From Nageia nagi (lineage: Eukaryota > Pinophyta), in the NCBI GenBank assembly GCA_050084985.1, contig JBITNC010000001.1, forward strand, positions 27,342,001 through 27,406,000: a stretch of 64,000 nucleotides of DNA, in the 5' to 3' direction. The position numbers were made by a program, and so were the translations under genes. Position 1 is the stretch's first letter. The number at the start of each line of letters is the position of its first letter. A model generated the notes under the pieces. The model saw nothing but the letters and a program-made list of their open reading frames with translations, had not been told where the DNA came from and ran no database searches. This document shows, one piece after another, positions 34,304 to 47,163 of the stretch.

Positions 34304-34308
34304 GCTAC
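34304..34308. repeat. Target site duplication (right) of solo-LTR-like insertion
   Basis: gctac, matching 32686-32690. Confidence 0.8.
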
Positions 34309-37300
34309 CATTGAAGTATTTAAGAAATCTAGACTGGTCAATTGGTAATGCACTCTACATATTTACATCTATTATAGCCATGGGAGTAATATCTAGTTAC
34401 CCTTCTTTGAAAGGCATATATGCTATTTTAATATCTCCCGTATCTATTACCTTGCTCAAAATTCTTGACTATTGCTCAGGAAGCATAGGATACTTATTAA
34501 CAAAAGTTACCCAATCAATGGGCTCTATAATTTGTGTAGAAAAAATTAACTTTATTTTCTCTTGCAAGGTTGTAGGAATTAAAGAATGGGTAGTAATAAT
34601 TCCACTTGAAATAGGTGTCTCAACTTGTTGAATGGGCTATGATTACTAGGGAGGTGTCAAGTGTTGAACTTCTATTTCTTGCTCTACCTCTTCCATGACT
34701 TTGTCTTGTCCCTCAGTCTTATCCATTGGGCTAGAGTCTTTCTTTTTCTTGAGTTCATTATCATCATCTCTCGATCCTACTTAGATGTATTTGCTACAAA
34801 TCCACTAAATTCAGGCATGCTTTCCCTACCTTGTTGAATTTGGTTTTGTTCTTCTTCCAAGGTTTATCTTTATTCTTGTGCTTGGACTTCTTCTGCAACA
34901 CCAGTATCTATATCTTAAGGCTCTCTAAACTCTTTTGTATCAAAAATTTCTATCTCTTTTACCACCTTTGGAACTTCTTCTATTACCTCTAAAGGTGAAG
35001 GTACAATCATTTATGATTGTAAACCTTGTTGTAGTGGAACAAGGCTTCTTTGCAATCTTTTGTTCCTTCTCTAAGAGTTGTTATCTTTGAGCTAGGGTTG
35101 GTATTTTCCTTTTTTATTTTTGGAGAAGGCTCTCAAGAAGAGGTGGTAGTGTCTAAAGGGTCCTACTCTCCCTTCTTTGGAATTTCAACCATGTTAGATG
35201 GTTGTCTTGTCTGTACTAGCCTTAACCCTATAGTAGGTTTTCCTTGAAAATAAGGAGGAATTGGTTGTCCTAACTCTGGTAAAGGATATTTGCTATACTT
35301 AGCCTCCCAATACTTATCATATTTGAATTTTTCAAATAATTCACTCTCAATGTAATGAATTTTTGTTGTGTACTCAAATCTAAATTTTGTAAAATAATGA
35401 ATTTTATTAGTACCCCACCCAAGATTTGCTAATTAGATGAGGACCTCTAGGTTGAGGACAAAATCTTATCTCTTATTTTCCCAATTCCTATACTTCCTTA
35501 TTCCTTCAAGGGCCATCCAGGCCTTATTTAAGAGTATAAATTTTCAATCAAGGTATATTTCTACTTCTTACTTGGTTTTATTTACAAAATATTCTATGGG
35601 GCCTACTATCATGGATAAATATTGGATATTTTTTGCTTGACCTTATTATTTGGGTCAATTCTTCTAATGGGTCATACATCCATGCAGCTTCCACCATATC
35701 TAAATTGAAATTTTGTACAATGAATTGGGCTATATTATCTTTACATCCTATTTCTAAAAGAGTAAAATTTTTAGTAAAAATTGATATATCTATAATAGAG
35801 TTAAAGTTACCCCTAGACCCATATTTGCTCTCTATAGTACAAATCTATCTTCCCATCTCTATTGAATATAACTGAGGGTTTACATATTTAGGTAATAATA
35901 AGGGTATCTCAAAATACCCATACTTGATTATCATGGTTTGACTTCTTAGGAAGTACCAATCATCAATTTTATTTCCTCCTTGGAGCTCCCTCATTGCGCT
36001 TTGGTGAAGTCTACTGGGGTGTTTTTCAATCAAAAGTTTTACTGGTGTTGCATAAAACTTATCCATAAATTCATAGTAGGATCCATGCAACTTAGTCAAA
36101 ATTGGTTCCATTAGGTCAATTGGTACTGATGTAGCATTGGAACTCATTGACTCAATCAGGAGCCCTACCTCTATGAGTTTATCTAGATTTTGATGGGTAA
36201 AGAGCCACCAAAGATATGAGGAGTGTCTAAAGTCTGACTTCTCAATTTAAATAGACACTTCTTTATTTCACTAGTTATGAAAGCTAGAAAGTTATAGTAG
36301 ATGTGAACCTATAAAATGTTATAAGCCATATGCATCATGGCTTCATATGCTTCAATATAGGTCTTCTTTCCCAAGATAACTACCAATGCCTATAACACTT
36401 CTTTATCCTTGTTTCTTTCAAAAAGAGCTATCTAGTAGCTTGGCAAGAGTTTGGCTTTCTTGCTATTTTGGTATCTTGCACTAATCCAACTCAACATTTC
36501 ATATTGATTGACATAAAAGTCATGCTTCTCCTTTTTTAAATCAATTTATTTCTTAACATAGAAATTCCAATCCGTTGGAATAGCAAATGCTTGGATTATG
36601 AAGTCAAGAAAGTAATCTAGTACTGCTTCAAACTTAAGCTCAGATGTATCTCCGTATTCTATGATTTTGACAATTCCTATTCGTAACCTTTTTGGTGATG
36701 CTTGTGTGCCAAGAATTATAAGATCTTGAGACAAGTAAAGGACTCATAAGGAACATAATAAGCCAATCCCTAGTCTATCATGACATCTCTTTTTGAATGA
36801 TCTAGTTACTTCCCCTTTTTGGTCACTTTAGGTGTTTTAAGCTATAAAAGAATATGACTAGGGTTAGCTCTCCATGTATCCATATGGTTAGTTACTCCCA
36901 TATTAGTCCATTTTATCCTTGGTGCATTCTTGAGATATTCTTCATACAAGAAAAGAAGGTTAGAATTAAGTTGTTCTACTTTAGCTACAAAGGATGATTG
37001 AGAGGTGGCCATGATATCAACACCCTTCCTTGAACCTCTAGTTGTCATTTAAAAATAGCAATCTGGAAATGCAAGGTCCTACAACATTTCTCTCTTTTAA
37101 CACAACTCAACTCTAAAATCTTTAAGCTTTGAATGCTTTGGAAACTTATGTGCTTGAAATTGACTGTGTTGAACTATAGAGTATGGGGGGAATTTTATTC
37201 GTCCAAGGTTGGCAAGATTTCCATTAATGGTAATTACTTCTTACCCATGCATTATAAGGATTGACCTGGCATAGGCTAGATTAGTAAATTCAAAGCACAT

Positions 37301-37549
37301 AGATTTAACTTGTACTTGTACGATGGTTTGTGAAATCTAAGGAAATCTCTCCTTAAATGCTACTTTATTCAATGATAGTTGAGCAATATGCCAACATTGA
37401 CTCTTAGTAAAGCTAAATTAAAGATGAGCATTAATAGCTACTTACATTTTGAAAATTATGCAAATTATATATATATATATATACAATATACAATGCTTTG
37501 TGGGCACTACATGCTTACCTCATCACCTGGTAATGTTTTAAATAGATCC

Positions 37550-38580
37550 TATTGATGGGAAAAGGTAATTCCTAAGACCTGATAATATCTTGCAATTTGA
37601 ATGCATTATTTTGCATAGCCTGGATGATGATGTAAGGTTCTTTCTAAAGAGAATCAAATTTTTGGTGTCTTTTGAGCTTTACTCTTTCATCATCCCATTT
37701 GAAGATAATATCACCTGGTTTAAACTTCACTTGGGAAGAATATTTCTTATCAAACCACTTCTTGATAATGTGTTGGCAATGATGGAATGACTCATATACC
37801 TTGTTATGATCTTTCTTTAATTTCAAGAGCTAACTATATTTGGATTGTAGTAGCTCAAAGTGATGGTCTTCCATTTCTTGTAGGATTTTCAAAGCTAATC
37901 ACTCCATCCATATTAGAAACATAGGTCTTTTACCATATACCAATGCATATGGGGATGTTTTTATTGTTGATTTTATACTAATTCTATCAGCCCATAATGC
38001 AAAGTCCAATTGTGTATGCCACTATCTAGGATTCCCTTCAATTGTTCTCTTAATTATCTGAGTTAGATTTTTGTTAGTTGATTTGGCTAACCCATTACCT
38101 TATGGGTAATAGTTTGAAGAGAATAACTAGTAAAATCCATATTGAGCTACAAAGCTTGATAAATTACCTCCAGTAAATATTTGGCCATTGTTTGACATAA
38201 TAGTCTAGGGAATTCCATAGCAGATGATTATCCTTCTAATCATTTGTATCATCACTTCTTGATGTGCATTTTTACATGGCATAGCCTTTGACCATCTAGT
38301 GAAGTAATCTATTATAGTTAAAATAAACTTGTGGCCTACTAAGAAATTTGGGTTTATAACACCAATGAAGTCCATACCCCATTGTTTAAAGGGTTCTTTG
38401 ACTACCATAGGTTTGAGAGGCATTGCAACTTATCTTCTATTTCTCACAAATTTATTACACTTATCACATTTCTGGGCAATCTTGAATGAATCCTAAAATA
38501 TAGTGGGCCAATAATATCCAACTTGTAATACCTTTGCTACTATAGTTGGTCCACTATAGTGCCTGCTAACAAATCCATAA
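37550..38580 (-). pseudogene. gypsy-A integrase
   Basis: In minus sense it starts with an H2C2-type region near 38450-38570 (GYYWPT, AQKCDKCNKF). The core opens in 38205-38423: FKQWGMDFIGVINP, GHKFILTIIDYFTRWSKAMP and then YGIP. Further down are a YP-GNG block and, at 37550-37826, the C-terminal HIIKKWFDKKY...FKPGDIIFKW...HQKFDSL segment typical of plant gypsy integrases. Several in-frame stops break it. No chromodomain is visible, consistent with a Tat-type rather than chromovirus element. Confidence 0.82.
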
Positions 38581-38949
38581 TGAAATTTATGCAACATTTT
38601 ATAGGATTCATCTTGAGTCACAAATCTAAGTAGGGTTTGATTAAAAAATTTCCATACAAATGATCATCTATCATGATAAATTTAAGGGCATGCAATTTGA
38701 ATCTCCTTCTTTGAAATCTTTCTAGAGCTTTAGGGCACCTACCAGTTTAGAAATAAACCATGATTTGTTTAATCCAATCACTTTCTTGATTGAATTGTTA
38801 TTCATTCTCTATAAGAATGATCATATGTGAAGCTTCAGCTATATTTTTACAAAGAGCCCTACCTTCTATTAGCTTGGTTGTCTTAATTTCTATATCATAT
38901 TCCATTATTTTTAGTGATCCAACTAGCCTTTCCTTCACCTAGATCTCCT

Positions 38950-39290
38950 TGTATAATATAATTTCTTACATCTAGATGAATAGTAAATATAAGGATTCTA
39001 TTGTGGAAGACATAATTCTTAAATTTTTTAAGTCCCTTCATTATGAAAAACACTTATTTTTCAATAAATGAGTAGCTTTGCTAGTGTTGATGTAGTGTTT
39101 GACTATGAAAGGCAATCAAATGTTCTTCATTATTGTCATCCTTTTATGCTAGAACTATAGTAGTGGTCCTATCTACTCCATGTGCATACATGATGAAGTA
39201 TTTTGACATATCAAGATTATTAAGCATAGGAGCTTTTGTTAAAGCTTTTTTTACTTCTTTGAAGGCTACTTTTGCTTCATATGACCAAGA
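38950..39290 (-). pseudogene. gypsy-A native RNase H
   Basis: Minus-strand reading gives KYFIMYAHGVDRTTTIVLA, EEHLIAFHSQTL and YSFIEK, matching the D-x-S, F-S-x-x-L and Y-x-x-x-E-K blocks of gypsy RNase H. Aspartate is replaced (YAHG) and stops interrupt it. Confidence 0.7.
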
Positions 39291-39389
39291 AAATATAACA
39301 TCTTTCTTTAGCATTGAAGTTATTGGAGATACAATCTTTGAAAAATTATTGATAAATTTTTTAACAAAATTGATCTAACAAAGGAATAA

Positions 39390-39856
39390 ATGTAAGGCCT
39401 TCTTGTTAGAGGGGAGTGGTAATGCTTCTATAGCTTTTAATCTATCTATATCAATTGCTAGTCCCTCTTTTGAGATAAAATGGCCAAGTTACTTCCCTTG
39501 GTTGACCATAAAAATTGATTTTTTTGGATTTATTGAAATGCTAAATTTCATGCATCTTTCAAAGACCAATCTTACATGTTCTAGGTGATCACTTCTACTT
39601 CTGGAGAAGATAGTGATATCATCTATATATATTTAGTATAATCTTATTTATTAGCTCACCAAATGCATGATCCATGGCTCTTTGAAAAGTAGCTCCTGCA
39701 TTAGAAAGACCATATGGCATCCTTGGAAAAGCAAATGTCCCCCATTTAGTTATAAATGTTATTTTGAATTGATGTTCATCCTTCACCCAAATCTATTTAA
39801 ATCTTGAGTAACCATTAATCATTGAAAAATAGCAAGCTCTAACTATAGTATACAAG
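39390..39856 (-). pseudogene. gypsy-A reverse transcriptase, C-terminal piece (split by copia-2)
   Basis: Reading resumes here after the copia-2 insertion: MINGYSRFK, then a stop, IWVKDEHQFKITF, WGTFAFPRMPYGLSNAGATF and FQRAMDHAFGEL. The catalytic YIDD is present near 39605-39640, but one extra base puts it out of frame. These are standard palm motifs of Ty3/gypsy RT. The N-terminal piece is at 49142-49440 and the coding continues across the duplicated target site. Confidence 0.85.
39852..39856. repeat. Target site duplication (left) of copia-2
   Basis: acaag, identical to 49137-49141. Confidence 0.93.
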
Positions 39857-41831
39857 TGTTGAACTATGCATGACACTGAGAGAGGGGGTGAATCAGTGTT
39901 TTAATTTTAAAACTTTAAATTTGGAAACTTTAAATAGTGCAATAGAGAAATAAAACCAAATAGAGCAAGCACACCAAGATAGAAAACACACAACACAAGA
40001 TATAACGAGGTTCACCAATGTGGCTACATCCCCGAAAAAGATTGCTTGGACTTCAATCCAAATCCAGCCATTGTAAAGCACCAACTTTACACATAATTTA
40101 TCAGCACCAACTAAAAGGAGCACCAACCCCTAAGTTTTGTATCACCCACTACAAGGAGCACCAACTGACTTGCCAAGCACCCACTTGACAGATTTAATAA
40201 GATGGAATGAAAGATTGATAACCAGTTACCTAAGACCCAGAATGGTCTAGCTCAAAAATTTTCTCACAAAATACAATTTGAATCATATCCTATTTTCTTT
40301 ATGCTCATGCCAATAGCTCTTAATTCATCTATAATCTGAAACCCTTTTTAATTCATACACATTTGCTTTGGATTTCTGTCTACTAAAAATGCTCAAAATC
40401 AGATCAAAAAACTGTTGCTCATATCACTGAAAGGGCTGCCATTATTTTTTACAAGAAAACTCCTCATATTCTAAATCAAAACTAATATAATTTCTCACAA
40501 ACATATAAAACTTTTAACACTTATAGAATTATCAAGAAAACATTCATTTTTGAGATATTCGTTACTCATACATGCTTCACACACCTCTCAATAACAAACT
40601 ACACTGCCAAAACATAAACCCAGAAAAATCTAAATTTATTCGAACTGGTTGAAGATGATACCTCGAATGCACTCAGAATGCATGTTCCATGTCCATATGG
40701 CACAAAATGGTATGATGAATTTCATATAGATGCCAAAAATACCTTTCAAAGCTTGAATCTATCTTTTTATCTTCTCCTGTCTTAGTTTTTTTTAAAAAGG
40801 TCACATGATAAAAGAACTCTTGAGCCTTAAATAGAAGTGTGATAACTGAGATATAAAATAAAAGGAAAGAGCATTTTTTCAAACCATACACTCTATTCCT
40901 TTTTGCTTGTCACTTAAAACCATTGTCGGCCAAAACTGGAAAATTAAGAAAAAAAGCTCTAACAGATTTTTTGATGAGCTATAACTTCTTATTGAGTGCA
41001 CGGTTTAACATGAAATTTAGACCACATGTTCTTCATATAACTAACTATATTCTCTTCAAATTTTAAGTTTTAACTCTTCATATTTTGCACACAACACTTT
41101 TTGCAAAGTGGCCTCCGACACAGATTTCACAGGTATTTTGTTGTTATGCTTGGATTTGTGCAAATTATAGGTTCTCATAGTTCGAGGCCTCAAATCAAGA
41201 TGGTTCAAAAGACAAAGTTTTTATCTCATCAAGTTATACGTGTAAAAACTTTGAAATTCTAAATTTGAAGACTTTTAGAGCCCAAAACAACCAACCTACT
41301 ATTTCCAAAATTTATGCTCAAACAGTCAAAAAGTTACGAAGTGGCATTTTGTAGCTTGTACCATTTCTTCCTTGATTATCATATTGCTATGAAATTTGGA
41401 CCACACCTTTTTGGTATATAGTAATATATATTATTTAAATTTCAACCTTTTATTCATCACCATTTGCTTTTAATTCAAATTGTACGAAGCTAATTTTACA
41501 CAAATTTTTGACTGCACCATAATCCACAAGAGTGCCCAAAACTGAACCAACATAAAATTTGACCGTTCCAACACTTCAAAAAAGTTTTTTATCAACCCAA
41601 AAACTGATCCAAACCATATCTCACTATCTGTCACCTTCCATTTGTAATTTGGCCCTCTTGACAACTTTTGGTACCTCATGACAACTTTTGATCCCTTTAT
41701 CGTTTTTGCATCCGACAACTTTGTAGATCTTGTTGATGTTATTTCTTTGACACCTGCAACCATATGAACCTTATGCACACCAATCTCATCATGTTGACAA
41801 TAATTACAACACTGCTGCACCATACTCAACA
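39857..41831 (-). repeat. copia-2 3' LTR (left)
   Basis: It is 1975 bp. On the plus strand it starts tgttgaactatgcatgac and ends ...ctcaaca beside the polypurine tract. It pairs with 47164-49136. Confidence 0.94.
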
Positions 41832-41845
41832 ATCTCCCCCTTTAG
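41832..41845 (-). promoter_or_regulatory. Polypurine tract of copia-2
   Basis: The minus strand reads TCTAAAGGGGGAGA before the LTR, nearly the same as the copia-1 tract. Confidence 0.85.
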
Positions 41846-42035
41846 AATTGTTGGCAACACATATGTAATTCTCCCCTTTGACAATAAGTACAAAGGGGTG
41901 TCGTGGACTCCCCCTGAGTCCATATACACAATACTCAGGTGTAAATCAGTATACAAAAGAATATAATTATACAGGAGTAAAAATATAAACAAATACAAAA
42001 TTACTCCCCTGAGATTGTGCACCCAAAAGCTAGTC

Positions 42036-42560
42036 AATGCTTGGGCAATATCACCACTCCTAATTTCTTTCGTAGGTACTCAAAAACTTCTTTGGGTAAT
42101 GGTTTAGTAAATATATCTGCTACTTGCTCTGATGTGGGAACAAATTCTAACTTTACCTCCTCCTTTTGTAACATTTTCCTTCAAAAAATGATATCGAATG
42201 GCAATATATTTTGTTCTTGAATGCATGATTGGATTCTTAGAAATATTAATTGCACTTGTGTTATCACACATAATTGAAATAGGCTCAGTGATCTGAATCC
42301 TTAAATCTTTCATCATTTGTTTTATCCACATAACCTATGTACAACATGATGTTGTTGCTATGTACTTTGCTTCTATGGTGGATAATGATACCGATTCTTG
42401 TTTCTTACTGTGCCAACCGACAAGATTATTACCCAAGTAAAATGCATCGCCACTAGTGCTTTTCCTATCATCTACACATCCTGCCCAATCTGCATCTGAG
42501 AAAGTAATGAGTGTGAAATCTTTTCCTTTAGGATACCATAGGCCATAGTCCATTGTACCT
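42036..42560 (-). pseudogene. copia-2 RNase H
   Basis: Two open pieces (42335-42553 and 42104-42331) carry [42 protein letters not shown] and RTKHI-type sequence. The STAEVEY block reads STIEAKY. A stop separates the pieces, and a further change near 42150 shifts the tail. The product would remove RNA from RNA-DNA hybrids during reverse transcription. Confidence 0.9.
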
Positions 42561-43600
42561 TTAAGGTATCAAAAAATTTGTTTTACTGTAGTCACATGTG
42601 TTTCCTTTGGACTTGCTTGGAACCATGCAACCATACAACTGCTTGAAGTATGTCGAGTCTGGTAGCTGTCAAATATAATAAGCTCCCAATATTGACTGTA
42701 CATAGTATGATCTACTGATGGTGACTTATCATCCTTGCTTAGCTTACATCCTATTATCATAGGAGTGCTCACAGGCTTGCAATCCTCCATAGTGAACTTT
42801 TTCAACATCTTTTTAACATACTTGATTTGTGAAATAAAAATGCCATTCTTTAATTGATTAACTTGCAAACCAAGAAAATATGAAAGTTCACCTATCATTG
42901 ACATTTCAAACTCCATTTGCATTTGGTTAGCAAAATCTTTGCACATTTCATCTTTGCTACCTCCAAAAATAATATCATCTACATAAACAACAATGATAAC
43001 TTGGTGATTATTTTTAGATTTAATGTAGAGATTACTGTCCACCATACCCTTTTTAAAACCTTGCTGATGTAGATATGTATCAAGTCTAGAGTACCATGCT
43101 CGGGGTGCTTATTTTAGACCATAAAGTGCCTTTTTTAATTTGCACACAAAATCTAGGTTCTCACTTATCTGAAATCCATCTAGCTGGTCAATATAAACTT
43201 CTTCATTAAGATTTCCATTCAAAAATATCGATTTTACATCTGTTTGATAAACTTTGAAGTTTTTATAGACTGCCAAAGCAAGAAACATACGAATAGCTTC
43301 TAATCTAGCAATAGGAGCAAAAGTTTCTTCAAAATCAATACCTTCAACTTGAGCATACCCTTTACAAACCAATCTTGCTTTATTTCTTATTACTTTTCCA
43401 TCTTCATTAAGCTCGTTGCAAAAAACCCACTTGGTGCCAATCACATTTTTATTTTTGGGCCTTAGTACCAACTCCCAAGTTTGATTCTTTTCAATTTGGT
43501 CTAGTTTCTCATCCATTGCTTTGATCCAACTTTCATCCTGACTTGCCTCTGCAACATTTTTTGGTTCTATGCTTGAGAGAAGAGAATATGTTCTTATTGT
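42560..43600 (-). pseudogene. copia-2 reverse transcriptase
   Basis: The N-terminal piece 43109-43516 has [38 protein letters not shown] and YGLK. The C-terminal piece 42569-43045 has [28 protein letters not shown] and CKPVSTPM. The catalytic YVDD is intact, but a stop after YGLK separates the pieces and a deletion near 42690 shifts the end. Confidence 0.92.
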
Positions 43601-45110
43601 TCTTCTTCTTTTTAAACTCCAGTATCTAGATCTCCAATTATTTGGTCAGTTGGATGATCTTTTTGCCATTTTTCTATCTTGTATTTTTGATTTTCTTCTA
43701 TTTTTGAATCACTATGTGAGTTACCTGACCATTCTTTGGTTGATTTTTTGGTTGTTCCTCTACCTCATCTACCTCAATATATTCTAGAAAATTTTCATTA
43801 TTGTCTTTTGGAGGTACTCTTAGTTCATCAATCTTGACATCCGCACTCTCAACAATTTTTCTAAGTCTTTTATTGTAACATTTGTAAGCCTTGCTTTTTA
43901 TTGAGTAACCAAGAAATACACCTTCATCTACTCTATCATCAAACTTACCAAGATTTTCTTTCATCCTCTTGATGTAGCACTTACTCCCAAATACTTTGAA
44001 GTATTTTGTTGATGCCTTTTTACCGAACCATAATTCATAGGGTGTCTTATTCTCATGGGGCCTCAACATACATCTATTCTGAATATAAACCACTATGTGG
44101 ACTGCTTCTTTCCAAAACCTATCAGCTATGTAGCTTTCTATCAACATTATTCGTGCCATTTCTTGAATTGACCTATTTTTTCTTTCTACTATACTATTTT
44201 GTTGAGGTGTTTTTGCTGCTGAAAACTATCTCCTGATACCATACTCATGATAGAATTTATTAAAATCATATGAAATGAATTCACCTCCTCTATCCGATCT
44301 TAAACATTTGATTCTTCTTCCAATCTAAATTTTCTGCCAGGTTCTTGAAGGTCTTAAATTTTTCAAGTGCTTCTGACTTGTGTTTCAAGAATAGTATCCA
44401 TGTCATCCTAGAATAATCATCTATACATAGCATGAAGTACCTATCCCCATTTAAACTTTGTGTTCTCATAAGACCATACAAATTAGTATGAATAAGCTCT
44501 AATAGTTTGCTAGAATAGTATTCCTTTGTCTTGAAAGTGGATCTAGTGAGCTTACCCTTTTGGCATGAAGAACAAATACTACTTGGTGGTTTTTTGATAC
44601 TTGGTATATCTTGAACTACTCTCTTTGAACAAATTTTAACTAAATTATCAAAACTAATGTGTCCAAGTCTCTTATGCCAAAGCCAATCTTCATCCTCCTT
44701 TCCGAGTAGACATGATCCATTTGAAGTCTCTATCAATGTATATAGATTTTTGGATGTCCTTGTACCAACTACAACTAACCTGCCACTATTTGCTCTTCTG
44801 ATTTCACATCCATCTTTCTTGAATATTACATCATGTCCTCTATCACAAATTTGACTAACACTCAGCAAGCTATGTTTCAACTCGATCATGAATAATACTT
44901 CTTCTGACTTGATCTTTCCATCATTAATCTTAATGTACCTCTATCGATAATCTTTGCTCCATCATTATTACCAAATTTTACTGATCCCCCTTCATGTTGT
45001 TCTAATTTTTCAAATCTTCTTTTATCCCCGATCATGTGGCTAGAGCAACCACTATCTAGTATCTAAGGAGCTAGTTTATTCTCTACCTTAAGAGCTATTT
45101 GTACTATTAG
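43600..45110 (-). pseudogene. copia-2 protease, GAG-pre-integrase and integrase
   Basis: The protease site DSGCSSHM lies near 45033-45065. The piece 44290-44889 covers LLSVSQICDRGHDVIF, WLWHKRLGHISFDNL, the integrase C-x-x-C region (ICSSCQKGK) and [10 protein letters not shown]-type sequence; the first catalytic D of HTDLCG reads N (HTNLYG). The piece 43698-44159 has [24 protein letters not shown] and VFLGYSIKSKAYKCYN. Stops and shifts at about 44290 and 44160 separate them. Confidence 0.9.
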
Positions 45111-45339
45111 AGATTCTTTTTCATCTTTTAGTTGCTCTTTCTCTTTCCATATCTTCTTGATACCTATTTTAGATTCATGTATTATCTCTTCCTTTTGTTT
45201 TGTTGTACCTATCTTTCTGGAATTTATCTATTATATCTCATACCTTATGATCGAAAAGATCTTTGCTAAAATTGATTTTGAAAAAATGTGCTCCTACAAT
45301 TTCTTGCAGTATGACCATAGTTGTGACAATTATAACATT

Positions 45340-47100
45340 CTACACATAATCCATCAATGGTGCAAACATATTTCTACTTGAGAAATTTCTTGGACCTATA
45401 TTATATTTGCATTTAAAGATTCTATGTCCATACCCATTGCACTTAAAATAATAACTAGAAAAGGATTGAGTGAACCTGAGTTGTGGACTTTGCCACATTG
45501 CAGTAGGTGTTGGAAATCTTCTTCTTTTTTTATGTGCGACATGTGTAAATCCATCATTGTCCATATACTTATCATTTCTAGTAGTATTATTTTGTCTTCT
45601 ATAAAATGGTTGTTCTTAATTAACTGGTTTCTTTTCCTCTTTGATTTCTGATTTTTTATTTGCATCCTTGGAGGTTTGTCCTTCTTCAAAACCCAAACCA
45701 AATTTAATATTTGTTGCTCTTTGGTTCTGTAAGATTTCATTTAGCTTTAAAGATCCTCCCTCAAGTTTATGATACTCACTAATCTTATGAATCATCTCTT
45801 CCAATTGAAGATTCGATCCTGTAATCTCTGCTTCTAATTTGTTGCAGTACTCAACTTTGGTAGTGATTTGTTCTTCAAGATCCTTAGTTATTTTCCACAT
45901 TTCTTCCACCTGTACTTTTAAGCTTATAATAACTTCATTTTCATCATCAAGTTTCTGAGAAGTTTTTTGATATTTTTTCCTTTCTATCTCTAATTCTTCT
46001 AGAGCTGTAATTAATTCTTCTTCTAGATTAACTTCTACTTCAACTTCTTCTTCATCAATTTCTTCTTCTAATTTTTATTTCAATTTTAGTTTTTCTTCTT
46101 CAAATGCCATGAAGAGAGCTTCATCAACCTCTTCTTCTGAGTCTTCATTTGAACTGACTTCTGATGAACTAATATTTTTGAAAATAAAACTTTTCTTCTT
46201 GAAATTACTTTTTTTGAAATTTGATTTTGTCTTCCATCCATTTCTCTCTCTGTGCGAACTTTCATCATCTTTGTTCTTCTCATTATGTGGACATTTAGCT
46301 GCAAAGTGCTCTACACCTCCACAATTGAAACATTTAAACGGTAATTTTCCTCTATATTTACCTTTTGTTCCTTTCTTTAACTTACGAACAAAATTCACTT
46401 CTAATTCATCAAATGTCTCTTCTTCATCAGATTTTGGTATTGCTTTTATTTCCTTCTTTACTTTGAAAGCGGCTTCCCTATCAATAGATTTTCCTTTTCC
46501 TATTCTCATTTCATAAGCAGTTAGAGAACCATGCATTTCATCCATATTAAAAGTATTTAAATCTTTTGCTTCTTCTATGGTAGAAACTTTTGAATCAAAT
46601 CTTTGCAAAAGTGAGCGTAATACCTTTTTCACAATAACTGTGTCTTCAATCTTTTCTCTGAGGTCTCTAATCACATTGGTTACTTCATTGACCCTTAGCA
46701 TGTATGCTTCTATGTTTTCATCTTCATTCATCTTTAAACTCTCAAACTACGCTCAGTGAGTTTGAAGCTTAGCATTTTTTATTTTTATGTCTCCCTCATG
46801 AATGCTTTTCAGTTTATCCCATATTTCTTTTGTCGATTCACAATTCATCACTTTTACTAGCTCACTGTCTACCAATCCACACATGATAGCATTTTTAGCC
46901 TTTAAGTTATTTTCATATGCCTTCTTAGCAGCTGCATCTATAATAGGCGTAATAGGTGTGGTATAACCATTTTTTGTGGCCTCCCAAATCTTATATCCCA
47001 AAGCACTAAGATATGTCTACATTCTAAGTCTCCAAAAAGAATAATTAGTGCCATCAAATAATGGAGCTTTATTTGAAGAAAACCCTTCACCTGAATTCAT
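45340..47100 (-). pseudogene. copia-2 gag
   Basis: The start is the ATG at 47100 (MNSGEGFSSNKAPLF). The pieces are 46753-47001, 46075-46731, 45616-45909 and 45340-45564, separated by stops and shifts. Motifs are MCGLVDSELVKVM, EIWDKLKSIHEGD, the knuckle CFNCGGVEHFAAKC, an acidic coiled-coil zone and a second knuckle-like YFKCNGYGHRIFKC with its first Cys lost. The layout is as in copia-1. Confidence 0.9.
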
Positions 47101-47146
47101 TGCGACACACCCAAGATCTCCCTAGTTGATTAAGCCGAAATAGGAA

Positions 47147-47161
47147 CCTGCTCTGATACCA
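47147..47161 (-). promoter_or_regulatory. Primer binding site of copia-2
   Basis: The minus strand reads TGGTATCAGAGCAGG, an exact initiator-Met-type site, two bases from the LTR end. Confidence 0.93.
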
Positions 47162-47163
47162 AT

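Larger units (their letters stand above)
31587..37048 (-). pseudogene. gypsy-A accessory ORF after integrase (left unit)
   Basis: A long coding region lies between integrase and the 3' LTR on the same strand as pol. It probably starts at the ATG at 37048 (MTTRGSRKGVDIMATSQSS), 0.5 kb past the integrase. Recognisable pieces include 36546-36734 and 35845-36147 (LTKLHGSYYEFMDKFY, IDDWYFLRSQTMIIKYGYF, LLPKYVNPQLYSIEMGR). The C-terminal part near 32300-32600 is Lys/Glu/Leu-rich and probably coiled coil. I do not recognise the family. The homologous right-unit copy keeps the same frame in places, so this was a real protein. It shows no membrane segment typical of an env-like protein. The 1.6-kb solo-LTR-like insertion interrupts it. 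Confidence 0.6.

Noticed and set aside
34257-34631. Plus-strand ORF of 124 codons
   Set aside because: It is antisense to the gypsy-A accessory ORF and its first part lies in the solo-LTR-like insertion. The counterpart at 56090-56356 follows simply from homology of the two units.
46109-46516. 135-codon plus-strand ORF rich in Ser and Phe
   Set aside because: It is the exact antisense of the copia-2 gag acidic and zinc-knuckle region.
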